A DNA stretch of 13,331 nt from Myxococcales bacterium (lineage in GTDB: Bacteria > Myxococcota_A > Polyangia > Polyangiales > Polyangiaceae). Under the pieces are notes generated by a model that saw only the letters and a program-made list of their open reading frames with translations, had not been told where the DNA came from and did no database searches. The DNA lies in NCBI GenBank assembly GCA_023248785.1, contig JAHFDX010000029.1, forward strand, positions 1 to 13,331, read 5' to 3'. Of the stretch, positions 5,922-13,331 are shown piece by piece (position 1 is the first letter of the stretch; each line of letters begins with the position of its first letter). The position numbers were made by a program, and so were the translations under genes.

Positions 5922-7332
5922 TTTGGATGATGACGCCCGCTAGGAGGAAAAAACCGAGCGCAATGAGGGCGGCAAGTGCCAGAAACGACAGGATGCGCGT
6001 GGAACGGGCCGCGCCAACAGGGCCTTTGATGCTGCTCGAACGGCGAAACGCGACCGCCAAAAGGAAGATCTCTGTGAGGCCTCCGATGAGAAGCGCGGTA
6101 ACGGCGATGGCTCGCGCGAAGTCTCTCCGTCGATGGGCGCGGGCGACGGTTTGTTCATAACCGTCGAGGATCAGCGTAAGCGGCGGGGGCGTCATTTGAA
6201 GCTTCCATAGGTCACCCGCATGAACCGGCTTAGGTCCGTCCGGGGACTCCACAAGGAACGGCCATGCTCGAGTGGACGGAAGATTTGCATCTTGCGCTGT
6301 GCGTGAAAGGACGACCCAGTAGGCACCGACGTCAAGAGCTGGAACTTTCCACTTTGCCCCTACGCCCGAGGGTCGGTCTGCAAGCGCGAGGCTAGCGGCA
6401 TGAACGCGACCCATTTCGTCCCACACGTCGATGTATGCGACCTTTGGCGCGGCATAGAATGAAACGTCGACATCGCCTTCCTCCGTGGGTCGAAGGTTGT
6501 CCCACGCAAAACTATTCTCCGACGAAAGATGGCCGCTGCCCGGCGCTGTTTGGAGCGTCCCGGTCCATTCACCGTGAAGATCGAGAGGACGACTCGAGTT
6601 GTTGGTACTCGAAGGGTCATCGTTCGGCAGGAGCCTGGACGCCGCGACGTGAAATTTTGCCTCGATGATATGAGCTTCGGCGACCAAGCGAACCACGTGA
6701 GGGAAGAAAGATGACGCGAGCGACGGATCAGAAACAAGCCGAGCTCCGCCGAGGGTCACGTCGATTTTTGTTCTTGCTGCACGCTGCCCGCTCTTGTCAC
6801 GGACCTCAACAAGAACGATCGACTCCTGTTGCAGCGCAATGCGACCGCCCACTACGAACACATCGATGTCGACATCGCCCTCGCGTCTTGAGAACGCTTG
6901 ATGCTGCGGTTCGATGCGCGGGACGTTGATCGGCGGTGGAGGCTGAAGCGGCCCTTGGGCGAGCACTTGCTTCGTCTTCGTGGTGATGCGGATCGGGATT
7001 GCGCGGTTCCGATCGACGTAGGGAATATCGATGCGAATCAGGCCCTCGGTATTGGTTGGCCCCTCAAAAAGAACTTGCCCGTTCGTATCAACGCGCACCT
7101 GAGATAACGCTTGCGATCGCAGCAATTCTCCTTCGGCCTCAATCACTTGCACATCGATCGGCCACTTGTTTCCGGTCTTGCTAACGGATGACGCATAGAT
7201 CCGCCCGCCGATCAGCGAGTCGTGCCCGCCAAGGCGAAATGCACCTGCAACAATTACAAATGTAAGTACGAGCACGGAAAGTCCGAATCGAGCGAGCGCC
7301 GAGTTTCGTTTCGATTCCTCTACTTCGTCCAT
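5914..7332 (-). CDS. Membrane-anchored beta-rich extracytoplasmic protein of unknown function
   Basis: This 472-residue protein has an N-terminal membrane helix (about 15-32), a long extracytoplasmic region (about 37-400) and two closely spaced C-terminal helices (about 405-429 and 446-468), the topology of an envelope protein anchored at both ends. The middle is rich in short beta-strand patterns: an early domain (IGGRIYASSVSKTG to PIRITTK), a Pro-rich PPPPINVPR link (131-139) and two or three Ig/MG-like segments (DVDIDVFVVGGRIALQQESI, DVDVSFYAAPKVAYIDVWDE, DVGAYWVVLSR). I do not recognise a named family. The ATG overlaps the end of the upstream hydrolase gene by 13 bases, which implies translational coupling and a shared task. 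Confidence 0.75.
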   Translation of the reverse strand: MDEVEESKRNSALARFGLSVLVLTFVIVAGAFRLGGHDSLIGGRIYASSVSKTGNKWPIDVQVIEAEGELLRSQALSQVRVDTNGQVLFEGPTNTEGLIRIDIPYVDRNRAIPIRITTKTKQVLAQGPLQPPPPINVPRIEPQHQAFSRREGDVDIDVFVVGGRIALQQESIVLVEVRDKSGQRAARTKIDVTLGGARLVSDPSLASSFFPHVVRLVAEAHIIEAKFHVAASRLLPNDDPSSTNNSSRPLDLHGEWTGTLQTAPGSGHLSSENSFAWDNLRPTEEGDVDVSFYAAPKVAYIDVWDEMGRVHAASLALADRPSGVGAKWKVPALDVGAYWVVLSRTAQDANLPSTRAWPFLVESPDGPKPVHAGDLWKLQMTPPPLTLILDGYEQTVARAHRRRDFARAIAVTALLIGGLTEIFLLAVAFRRSSSIKGPVGAARSTRILSFLALAALIALGFFLLAGVIIQNG

Positions 7333-8720
7333 CGCACCGTCACCGAGTTTGGGGCGTCCACGGGCACGTTGGACCCATCGGCAACGCCGAAGGTTCCCGG
7401 TTCAAGCACGATGGCGCGAATGCCTCGCGCATCGTGGATCACAATGCGTCCATTCGTCGATTCAATGTCAATGAACGCCTCGGCACCCGCTCCCACCCGC
7501 TCCTCCGCGCGCTCGAAATGCACACCGTACGCGTGTGCGTCTTCGTTTCGAAACGTGCGGTACGTTACGTGTGAAGGGAAACGCACCGCGCGCACCTTTG
7601 CGGTCTGTTCGACGAACGCTGCGATGTGCTCGGCGACGAGTAAGCCATCGTGTCCTCGACCTTCCATTTTTTTGAAGGTGACCGCAAACCCCCGTTTTCT
7701 AAGCGCATCGTAGAGCATCTCGCTTTGCACGATGGGAGAGACTCTGTCGTCGGTTCCGTGAATGAGCGAAACGGGAAGGTGCCTCGCATTGTCCACAACG
7801 TCCAGGGCATTGATCCTCTTGGCGCCCGCTTCGTTGCCAAGAAGGCTGCGGACGTACGTAGTGAGATCGTACTTGGAGTCGCCAAAGTAACTAAGGACGA
7901 TCGCAAATCGATCGGGGCGATGAAATCCAATGGTCGTTGCGCCGGCACCACCCATCGAGGCTCCCCAAATTGACATGCGCGTTTCGTCGATCGATGGCGA
8001 TCGGAGAGCCGCCAGTGATCGCATCACCTCATCTTCGGCGCTTTGGGTGTAGAGCGAATTTCCGAGCCCGGAGGGCTGAAGAAGAACGACGCCGTGATCA
8101 TCGGCGGCGCGTACAAGCTCTGAGTATGCTGCGTACGTCCAAGGGTCGCCGTTCCACGGATGAAGGCCCAGCGCGACCGCAAGTGATGTGTTCGTCGTCG
8201 TTGGGATGTAGACGGCAGCCTTTCCACCACCTTGCGATGCGTACGGGCTATCGAACGATAATGTGCTCCATCCCGAGCGTGTTTTCGTTACGCGTCCGAC
8301 GCGCACAGGAGCGCCACATGCGATGCGTCGCTCGTACTTCGAGACGTTGACCTCGATGGTCAGCTCGTGACGTTGGAGCACGTCGTCGAAGCGCTGTACA
8401 AAAGGCGCTCTTGTGGGATGAGAGAGTGAGTGTCCGTCAAGTTGCACGTGCTTGCGAACGGCGCACACGGGGATCTCTGCTGCGCGAACGGGGCCACCGG
8501 TCGCAAGGTGCAGGCGCAACGTGTAGAGGCCCTCGAGAAGGCGCGTCGTGGAGAGCGAGTCCCATGGGAGTGCGGTCTTTTTGCGATAACTCGGACCTTG
8601 CACTTCGACATCAGCGACGTCGCTGCCGACTACATGTTCCTCCGGCTGCAGCTCGGCCATGGCATTGGCTGAGAACAGAGTGAGGGCGAATGTCGAAAGC
8701 CAACGGGGGTGAGTGAACAT
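7320..8720 (-). CDS. Secreted alpha/beta hydrolase (esterase or prolyl oligopeptidase-like)
   Basis: From the ATG at 8720 the product is 466 residues with a short signal peptide ending ANAMA before Glu23; an in-frame ATG at 8750 would add ten residues ahead of it and is less likely. No good Shine-Dalgarno is seen for either. An N-terminal beta domain (about 30-165) precedes an alpha/beta hydrolase fold: LGLHPWNGD (oxyanion region, about 185-192), the nucleophile elbow GASMGG with Ser255, the acid loop HGTDDRVSP with Asp325, and the catalytic His357 in GRGHDG. The spacing fits PHB-depolymerase/feruloyl-esterase/S9-like secreted enzymes. A further domain of about 90 residues (376-466) ends the protein. 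The substrate is unknown. It is the first gene of a two-gene unit with the membrane protein downstream. Confidence 0.85.
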   Translation of the reverse strand: MFTHPRWLSTFALTLFSANAMAELQPEEHVVGSDVADVEVQGPSYRKKTALPWDSLSTTRLLEGLYTLRLHLATGGPVRAAEIPVCAVRKHVQLDGHSLSHPTRAPFVQRFDDVLQRHELTIEVNVSKYERRIACGAPVRVGRVTKTRSGWSTLSFDSPYASQGGGKAAVYIPTTTNTSLAVALGLHPWNGDPWTYAAYSELVRAADDHGVVLLQPSGLGNSLYTQSAEDEVMRSLAALRSPSIDETRMSIWGASMGGAGATTIGFHRPDRFAIVLSYFGDSKYDLTTYVRSLLGNEAGAKRINALDVVDNARHLPVSLIHGTDDRVSPIVQSEMLYDALRKRGFAVTFKKMEGRGHDGLLVAEHIAAFVEQTAKVRAVRFPSHVTYRTFRNEDAHAYGVHFERAEERVGAGAEAFIDIESTNGRIVIHDARGIRAIVLEPGTFGVADGSNVPVDAPNSVTVRWTK

Positions 8721-8728
8721 GGGTGCGC

Positions 8729-8748
8729 GCGGACAAGTAGACGTCCGC
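8729..8748. repeat. Short inverted repeat in the divergent hydrolase/sdhC gap
   Basis: GCGGAC (8729-8734) and GTCCGC (8743-8748) are 6-bp inverted arms with an 8-base spacer, located in the 61 bases between the hydrolase start (8720) and the sdhC start (8782). The position fits an operator or a transcript hairpin. The arms are short and GC-rich, so chance is possible. Confidence 0.3.
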
Positions 8749-8781
8749 ATGCATAGACTCTACAACAGCGAAGAACTTCTC

Positions 8782-9435
8782 ATGTCGACCGCTACGGAAT
8801 CTTCCGAAACTCCTGGCACAGGTACATTTGTTCGCGCGCGCGTGGCTTCGTTTCTCGCCATCGCGCCCCTGGGTGTTTGGACGGTTGTTCACCTTTGGAA
8901 CAATCTGAGTGCATTTCAGGGCGCCGATGCATGGGAAAAGTCGGTTACGGAGTATCCGCATCCAATCGCGCAGCTCTTTACGGGCATCGTGGTTCTCGTC
9001 CCGCTCATGCTCCATACGCTTTGGGGCATCGGTCGCCTCGCCTCGTCGCGCCCGAATTTTCCGCGGTATGGCTACTGGGAGAACTTCAAGTACGTACTTC
9101 AGCGAATCACGGCGATTGGCGTGATGCTCTTTCTAGGTGCGCACATTTTCTTGGCGATGTTGAAGCCGCGACTGACGATGGGGCACGCCGAGCGCTTCGT
9201 CGACATCGCCCAGCAGATGCATCACCACAAGCCCACGCTTGTTGTGTACCTATTAGGAACCTTGGGGGTTGCGTATCACTTGGCCAATGGAATTACGACG
9301 TTTGCGATGGGATGGGGCCTTGTGTCGAGCAAGGCCGCGATGCGCAAGCTTGAGTGGGTGAACATTCTTCTCATTCTCGTTTTCTGGGGGATGAGTTGGG
9401 CTGCGATTTACGCCTTGTGGGCAGCGGGGGCGTAA
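8782..9435 (+). CDS. sdhC: Succinate dehydrogenase cytochrome b558 subunit
   Basis: This 217-residue integral membrane protein matches the B. subtilis-type succinate dehydrogenase/fumarate reductase cytochrome b558 subunit, which anchors the flavoprotein and iron-sulfur subunits and passes electrons between succinate and quinone. It has five hydrophobic segments. His37 (VVHLWNN), His78 (LMLHTLW), His121 (LGAHIFL) and His166 (AYHLANG) each fall in a separate segment, the expected four ligands of two haem b groups. The ATG at 8782 starts MSTATESS; the frame is open upstream to 8713, but that stretch overlaps the divergent hydrolase start and is not conserved-looking. No strong Shine-Dalgarno is seen. 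Normally sdhA and sdhB follow; here the next gene is an amylase, so the catalytic subunits must be elsewhere. Confidence 0.9.
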   Translation: MSTATESSETPGTGTFVRARVASFLAIAPLGVWTVVHLWNNLSAFQGADAWEKSVTEYPHPIAQLFTGIVVLVPLMLHTLWGIGRLASSRPNFPRYGYWENFKYVLQRITAIGVMLFLGAHIFLAMLKPRLTMGHAERFVDIAQQMHHHKPTLVVYLLGTLGVAYHLANGITTFAMGWGLVSSKAAMRKLEWVNILLILVFWGMSWAAIYALWAAGA

Positions 9436-9486
9436 ACACCACACACGGAGCTAGCCGTCGTCCCTCGTGCACGCTAGGCGATACAC

Positions 9487-11553
9487 GTGGTTCGTTCGTG
9501 TGCCAGCCTGTGTTTCGCCGTATGCGTGCTTGGGTCGTGTCGTCCACAAACATCTATGGCTCCGGAGCGTTCGTGTGGCATTACGGTTTGGTACAAGCCG
9601 TCCTCGTCTTTGTCGTATGTCGAGGTGGTCGGCAGCTGGAACGATTGGAAGCGTCCGGGCGTTGCACTCGCGGCTGCAGATGATGGATGGCAACGAGCCC
9701 TCGTCGATTTGTCACCGGGAGAGTACCAATATGCGCTCGTCGATGACGGACGGTGGATGACCGACCCGTATGTCGGCGAAACGGCAATGCATGGCGAGGT
9801 TGAAGTGTCGTGGACGCGCGTGTCCGACTGCCATGTGCCCGAACTCAAGGTGGAGAGGATCGAGCATGGGTCCAATGGGTTTTTGGATCTCCAATTTGTT
9901 CGTGCACACGGTGGCGCAAGTCTTTCGAAGGTCCTGGCTACCTGGGATGTCGATGGCCTCGTTCCGCCGCGGATTGATCTCGACGCGAGTACAGGACGCG
10001 TGCGTGTGGCTGTCGCGGACCTTCCGCGTGGAAAACACGGCATGACCGTCGAAGGGGTCGACAACGTCGGTCTTTCGGCAACTGTGCGTGCAAGTCTGTG
10101 GAGCGGACGTCAAGCGCAGTCCCTTCGCGATCTTGTTCTTTATCAAGTGATGGTCGACAGGTTCCGGGACGCAAACGGCGATTCGCTCGCTCCGCCGCGC
10201 GTGGCAAGCGACCGCGCGGGGGGGCACCTTGATGGAGTGCGCATAGCCGTCGAGCGGGGCGAGATCGAGGCGATGGGTTTCAACGCCCTGTGGCTCTCCC
10301 CTCTGTATCCTAATCCTGTCGCGCGATACCCGGGGCTCGACGGAAAAGAGTCTTCTGGCTACCACGGCTATTGGCCCACGACGTCGCAAGCGGTCGACGA
10401 TCGGCTCGGGGGCAAGGCTGCGCTCGATGCGCTCGTTCATTCTGCGCACGCGCGGGGTCTTTCGGTGATCTTCGACATCGTCCCGAACCACGTTCACGAA
10501 AATCACTCCTGGGTTACGGCGCATCCGGATTGGTTCAGACTCAAAGACGCGTGCGTATGCGGGACGCAATGCAGTTGGGCGACAGACATCGAGCGGTGCG
10601 CATTCGCAACCTATCTACCCGACGTGAATTGGTCGCACCCTGATGCCGCGCGCGCGTTGGTGAACGATGCCCTATGGTGGCTCGAAGAAGCGGGTGGTGA
10701 TGGCCTGCGCATCGATGCGGTGCCCATGATGCCCCGATCGGCAACGCGGCGCATCGTTGGAGCGGTACGTTCGTCGGTCCCTGCGATCGATTTGTATCTT
10801 CTTGGGGAACATTTTACAGGACCGTCAGGTTACGACTCGATTCGAGCGAATCTCGGGCCGTACGGGCTTGACGGCGCATTTGATTTCCCGCTGATGTGGG
10901 CTCTTCGAGGCGCTATCGCCAAGGGCGATTCCACGATGCGGGATCTCTCGAAAGCAATGGACGATGCAACCGCTGCTTGGGGAGATGCATCGCCTGCAAT
11001 GGCGATCATGCTAGGCAATCATGACGTTGCACGTTTCGCATCGACAGCCGCGAATGACGAAAGTGGAGACCGATGGACGCCGGCCGTGCAACCCTCCGAC
11101 GAGCGTATCTACCAGCGGCAAGCTTTCGCTCTCGAACTCCTTGCGACACTGCCCGGCGTTCCAACGGTGTACTACGGGGACGAAGTGGCGCTTGCGGGAC
11201 GGCCGGATCCCGATTCAAGGCGCGTGATGCCTGCGGAAGACCAGCTGTCACCAGCTCAAAGGCGCGTGCGCGAGAGGTGGAGCGCGATGGCGCATGTTCG
11301 TGCGTCGCATCGTTCTTTGCGCCACGGACGTTATCGATTGCTTCAAGCAACGGATGAGGTGTGGGCATTTGCGCGAGAAGTCGACGGTGAAGAAGTCGTT
11401 ATCGTGGCTTCGCGGGAGCCGACTGCGAACGCGCCTGTGCCTTTGGACGGGCCGCGTGCTTGGTACGACGCGCAAACGGGCGAGAACATCGGTACACCGT
11501 ATTCGGTGCTGGCGAGCGATGCGTATCGGGTGCGGGTGCTGGTTGGGCGCTGA
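9487..11553 (+). CDS. Lipid-anchored GH13 alpha-amylase family enzyme with N-terminal glycogen-binding-like module
   Basis: This 688-residue protein starts with GTG 9487, with AGG eight bases upstream. Its leader ends VLGS before Cys18, a good lipobox, so the enzyme is probably anchored outside the cytoplasm. Residues about 33-95 (VWYKPSS, VEVVGSWNDWKR, LSPGEYQYALVDDGRW) resemble CBM48/AMPK-type glycogen-binding modules, and a second beta domain follows (about 115-205). The GH13 barrel begins near 216 (LVLYQVMVDRF). All four conserved regions are present: DIVPNH (Asp330, His335), GLRID with the nucleophile Asp410, LLGEH with the acid/base Glu441, and LGNHD (His512, Asp513). It should therefore act on alpha-glucans such as glycogen, starch or maltodextrin; hydrolase versus transferase cannot be decided. 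Domain B holds four cysteines (356, 358, 362, 371). A C-terminal beta domain (about 605-688) closes the protein. Confidence 0.9.
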   Translation: MVRSCASLCFAVCVLGSCRPQTSMAPERSCGITVWYKPSSSLSYVEVVGSWNDWKRPGVALAAADDGWQRALVDLSPGEYQYALVDDGRWMTDPYVGETAMHGEVEVSWTRVSDCHVPELKVERIEHGSNGFLDLQFVRAHGGASLSKVLATWDVDGLVPPRIDLDASTGRVRVAVADLPRGKHGMTVEGVDNVGLSATVRASLWSGRQAQSLRDLVLYQVMVDRFRDANGDSLAPPRVASDRAGGHLDGVRIAVERGEIEAMGFNALWLSPLYPNPVARYPGLDGKESSGYHGYWPTTSQAVDDRLGGKAALDALVHSAHARGLSVIFDIVPNHVHENHSWVTAHPDWFRLKDACVCGTQCSWATDIERCAFATYLPDVNWSHPDAARALVNDALWWLEEAGGDGLRIDAVPMMPRSATRRIVGAVRSSVPAIDLYLLGEHFTGPSGYDSIRANLGPYGLDGAFDFPLMWALRGAIAKGDSTMRDLSKAMDDATAAWGDASPAMAIMLGNHDVARFASTAANDESGDRWTPAVQPSDERIYQRQAFALELLATLPGVPTVYYGDEVALAGRPDPDSRRVMPAEDQLSPAQRRVRERWSAMAHVRASHRSLRHGRYRLLQATDEVWAFAREVDGEEVVIVASREPTANAPVPLDGPRAWYDAQTGENIGTPYSVLASDAYRVRVLVGR

Positions 11554-11559
11554 TCCCCT

Positions 11560-11613
11560 GCTCATCCACCCGACTTTTCTAACAACAAATGTATTAAAGT
11601 CGGGTGGATGAGC
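11560..11613. repeat. 18-bp perfect inverted repeat upstream of, and overlapping, the ATPase start
   Basis: GCTCATCCACCCGACTTT (11560-11577) is exactly complementary in reverse to 11596-11613, with an 18-base A/T-rich spacer. The left arm begins six bases after the amylase TGA; the right arm contains the GTG start codon (11604-11606) of the ATPase. No T tract follows, so it is not a standard intrinsic terminator, though it could still form a strong hairpin in read-through RNA. As DNA it could be an operator for a dimeric or oligomeric protein. No second copy is seen beyond the 3' end of the ATPase gene. Confidence 0.9.
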
Positions 11614-12842
11614 GGCACGGCTACGGACACGCGCTGGAACGGCTTTGGAGCGACAAGGCTCTTCTCTTCATCATGGGCCCCAGGCAAGCCGGCAAGACCA
11701 CTCTTGCCAAAGCGATCGCAGCGAGGACTCCGTCGGAATACGTGAATTGGGACATCCCCGGCGATTAGCGTCGCATCCTTACCGACCCTTCGTTCTTCCT
11801 TGCTACGAATCAGTCCAAGCGGTCTTTTGCGGACCAGAAACCCGTCGTGATCTTCGACGAGCTTCACAAATATCGGCACTGGAAGAACTACCTGAAAGGC
11901 GTCTACGACGAGCACGTGGATGCATTTCGCTTTCTCGTACTTGGGAGCGGGCGGCTCGACGTTTACCAACGTGGCGGCGATTCGCTCGCGGGCCGGTACC
12001 TGCCTCTACACATTTGGCCGCTTACGCTTCACGAGCTTCTGCATCGTGACCTCACCCTGGAGTCTTTTGAGGCCTTCTTCCGTGACCCCTACGCGGCCTT
12101 CGCGAAGATTCGGCCGAAGAAGCGCGACGCGTGGGACGCGATGCTGGAGCTCACGGGCTTTCCAGAGCCTTTTTTCTCTGGGCGCAAGGCGACGTACCGC
12201 CGTTGGTCTGCAAACTACCGTCAACGCCTCATTCGCGAAGACATTCGCGATGCATCCAACGTGCAGAACATCGAGCAGGTTGCAGCGGTATTCGAGTTGC
12301 TTCCGGCGCGCGTTGGGTCGCCGCTGCCGTTCGACAACCTTGCGCGTGATGTTCAAGTGTCCCCGGCGTCGATCAAGCGTTGGCTTGAACTGTTCGACTC
12401 CCTCTACCTTAGCTTTCGGTTGTCGCCTTGGGCCCGGAAGGTGAGCCGGGCGCTCACAAAAGAGAAGAAGCTTTATCTCTTCGACTACGCAACGATCGAA
12501 GAGCTGGGGCCGCGTTTTGAGAACATGGTTGCGTTGGAGCTCACACGTGCCCTCAACGTGTGGAACGATCTTGGTCACGGGGAGATGCGACTCTTCTACT
12601 TGCGGAATAAGGACAAACAAGAGGTTGATTTTCTTATCACCGACAGGCAAAAACCCAGGCTCTTAGTCGAAGCCAAGTTCAGCGAAGAGACCCCGTCTTC
12701 CTCGCTTCGAAAATTCCAGAATGTGTTCTCGGTTCCGGCCCTGCAAATCATCCACACGAAGAACGTTTTGCGCGAGTTCAAGAACGGTAACGCATCCATT
12801 CTAACCCTCAGCGCCGATCGGGCTTTCGCTGGCCTCCCGTAG
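11604..12842 (+). pseudogene. AAA+ ATPase with DUF4143 C-terminal domain, interrupted by an in-frame TAG
   Basis: One reading frame runs from GTG 11604 to TAG 12840-12842 (412 codons, normal for the family) with a single internal stop, TAG at 11766-11768 (codon 55). Before it is the Walker A motif GPRQAGKTT (residues 25-33). After it, in the same frame, come RRILTDPSFF, the Walker B motif VVIFDELHK (Asp85, Glu86), the sensor-like VLGSGRLD, and a DUF4143 region ending in a nuclease-fold-like signature EVDFLI...LVEAKF (Asp342, Glu356, Lys358). No frameshift is needed. The family is widespread, often transferred and of unclear role. The frame opens only after TAA 11595-11597, so the start lies in the palindrome arm. 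A shorter product from GTG 11847 would lack Walker A. Either a recent inactivation, a rare recoding event or a sequence error explains the TAG. Confidence 0.85.
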
Positions 12843-12849
12843 CGGAGTC

Positions 12850-12879
12850 GCAATCAACAAATCGCGATTCGCGGATTGC
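12850..12879. terminator. Inverted repeat between convergent genes
   Basis: GCAATC (12850-12855) and GATTGC (12874-12879) flank a 10-bp palindrome AATCGCGATT (12860-12869) in the 65-base gap between the convergent ATPase and sigma-54 regulator genes. The location fits a bidirectional transcription end, but there is no T tract on either side. Confidence 0.25.
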
Positions 12880-12907
12880 CTGGTATGCGCAGCACCAATC
12901 GTCCTGC

Positions 12908-13331
12908 CTAAATTTCCTCCAAATATTTGAACACCGTTCGCACATTCACGAGCAACGCTTCGGCAGCGGCGGTGCGGTTGCCATCCATACGCGCAACAAC
13001 ATCTCTCACGTATTGCTTGAGGTACGAATCGCGTGCCACAACGAGGGGTTGAACGAAGGGCTCACTGCAAGACGATGCCGCAAGCCCAAGGTCAGCGGGC
13101 TCGATCGTAGCGCCAGAGCTAAGAAGCACGGAGCGTTCGATGGCGGCCGCAAGTTCACGCACGTTTCCGGGCCAAGGTGCGGTGCGAACTGCGCGCATCG
13201 CCCCCTCGGACAATAGCTTCTTCGAATGCGCGTGTTCACTCGCGAGGCCCAGAAAATGCTGAGCAAGTAATAGAACGTCGTTTCCGCGGTCGCGGAGCGC
13301 AGGTACGCGAAGGTTGATTCCCAAAACGCGG
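12908..13331 (-). CDS. Sigma-54-dependent transcriptional activator, C-terminal part (cut by window edge)
   Basis: The 140 visible residues begin RVLGINLRVPALRDRGNDV, equivalent to the family's 'R-L-x-P-L-R-x-R' segment late in the AAA+ domain. PWPGNVREL follows, the conserved sensor 2 motif, and the fragment ends with a Fis-type helix-turn-helix (NRTAAAEALLVNVRTVFKYLEEI). Proteins of this class bind upstream sites and use ATP to open promoters held by sigma-54 RNA polymerase. The Walker motifs, GAFTGA loop and sensory domain are outside the window, so the input signal is unknown. In the helix-turn-helix the usual glycine of 'LGV' is leucine (LLV), a mild departure. It ends in TAG, 65 bases from the convergent ATPase gene. 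Confidence 0.9.
   Translation of the reverse strand, partial: RVLGINLRVPALRDRGNDVLLLAQHFLGLASEHAHSKKLLSEGAMRAVRTAPWPGNVRELAAAIERSVLLSSGATIEPADLGLAASSCSEPFVQPLVVARDSYLKQYVRDVVARMDGNRTAAAEALLVNVRTVFKYLEEI

Noticed and set aside
5187..5930. 247-codon open frame on the plus strand
   Set aside because: Antisense shadow of the cysteine-rich lipoprotein; Arg/Val-rich composition with no recognisable motif.
9712..10569. 285-codon open frame on the minus strand
   Set aside because: Antisense to the GH13 catalytic domain, which is clearly coding; composition is Arg-rich and motif-free.
11766..11768. TAG as a pyrrolysine or suppressed sense codon
   Set aside because: Ordinary genes in the window (ending at 2061, 3748, 7320 and 12908) use TAG as their real stop, and the ATPase itself ends in TAG.
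12006..12650. 214-codon open frame on the minus strand
   Set aside because: Antisense to the DUF4143 ATPase, whose motifs are convincing on the plus strand.
11560..12842. Palindrome as terminal repeats of an insertion sequence carrying the ATPase
   Set aside because: Both arms are upstream of the gene; no matching arm or target-site duplication was seen after 12842, and no transposase is present.

Overview
The window looks like chromosomal DNA from a delta-proteobacterial/myxobacterial lineage (Myxococcota, probably Polyangiales-like). This is inferred from the gene types: lipoproteins with Gly/Ser/Asp-rich linkers, a C-terminal eight-cysteine cluster domain, a B. subtilis-type diheme SdhC, a sigma-54 activator ending in a Fis-type helix-turn-helix, and moderately high GC with dense coding. 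No phylogeny was run. TAG, TAA and TGA are all used as stops, so the code is standard.

Layout. (1) 1-213, minus: the first 71 codons of aspartyl-tRNA synthetase, with a clear AGGAGG site and a GTG start. (2) 313-2061, plus, divergent from aspS: a 582-residue polytopic membrane protein of unknown function. (3) 2138/2144-3751, plus: a right-handed beta-helix lipoprotein whose ribosome binding site lies in the arm of a leader hairpin. It converges on (4) 3748-4659, minus: a membrane-anchored SRPBCC/START-like protein with a His/acidic, Pro/Ala-rich repetitive tail; the two stop codons overlap. (5) 4719-5801, minus: a lipoprotein with two separate eight-cysteine clusters, preceded by a good sigma70-type promoter. 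(6) 5914-7332 and 7320-8720, minus: a membrane-anchored beta-rich protein and a secreted alpha/beta hydrolase, overlapping by 13 bases and therefore probably co-translated, hydrolase first. (7) 8782-9435, plus: succinate dehydrogenase cytochrome b558 subunit with no sdhA or sdhB beside it. (8) 9487-11553, plus: a lipid-anchored GH13 amylase-type enzyme with an N-terminal glycogen-binding-like module. (9) 11604-12842, plus: an AAA+ ATPase of the DUF4143 type, interrupted by one in-frame TAG and headed by an 18-bp perfect inverted repeat whose right arm contains the start codon. (10) 12908-13331, minus: the C-terminal part of a sigma-54-dependent regulator, cut by the window end.

Most of the products are envelope or secreted proteins: three lipoproteins, one secreted hydrolase, three membrane-associated proteins and one respiratory membrane subunit. 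Apart from the coupled hydrolase/membrane-protein pair there is no obvious multi-gene pathway. The most unusual parts are the palindrome plus amber-interrupted ATPase (11560-12842), the hairpin over the ribosome binding site of the beta-helix lipoprotein, the repeat-built tail of the SRPBCC protein, and the double eight-cysteine lipoprotein. I found no tRNA, rRNA, CRISPR array, insertion sequence or replication origin.
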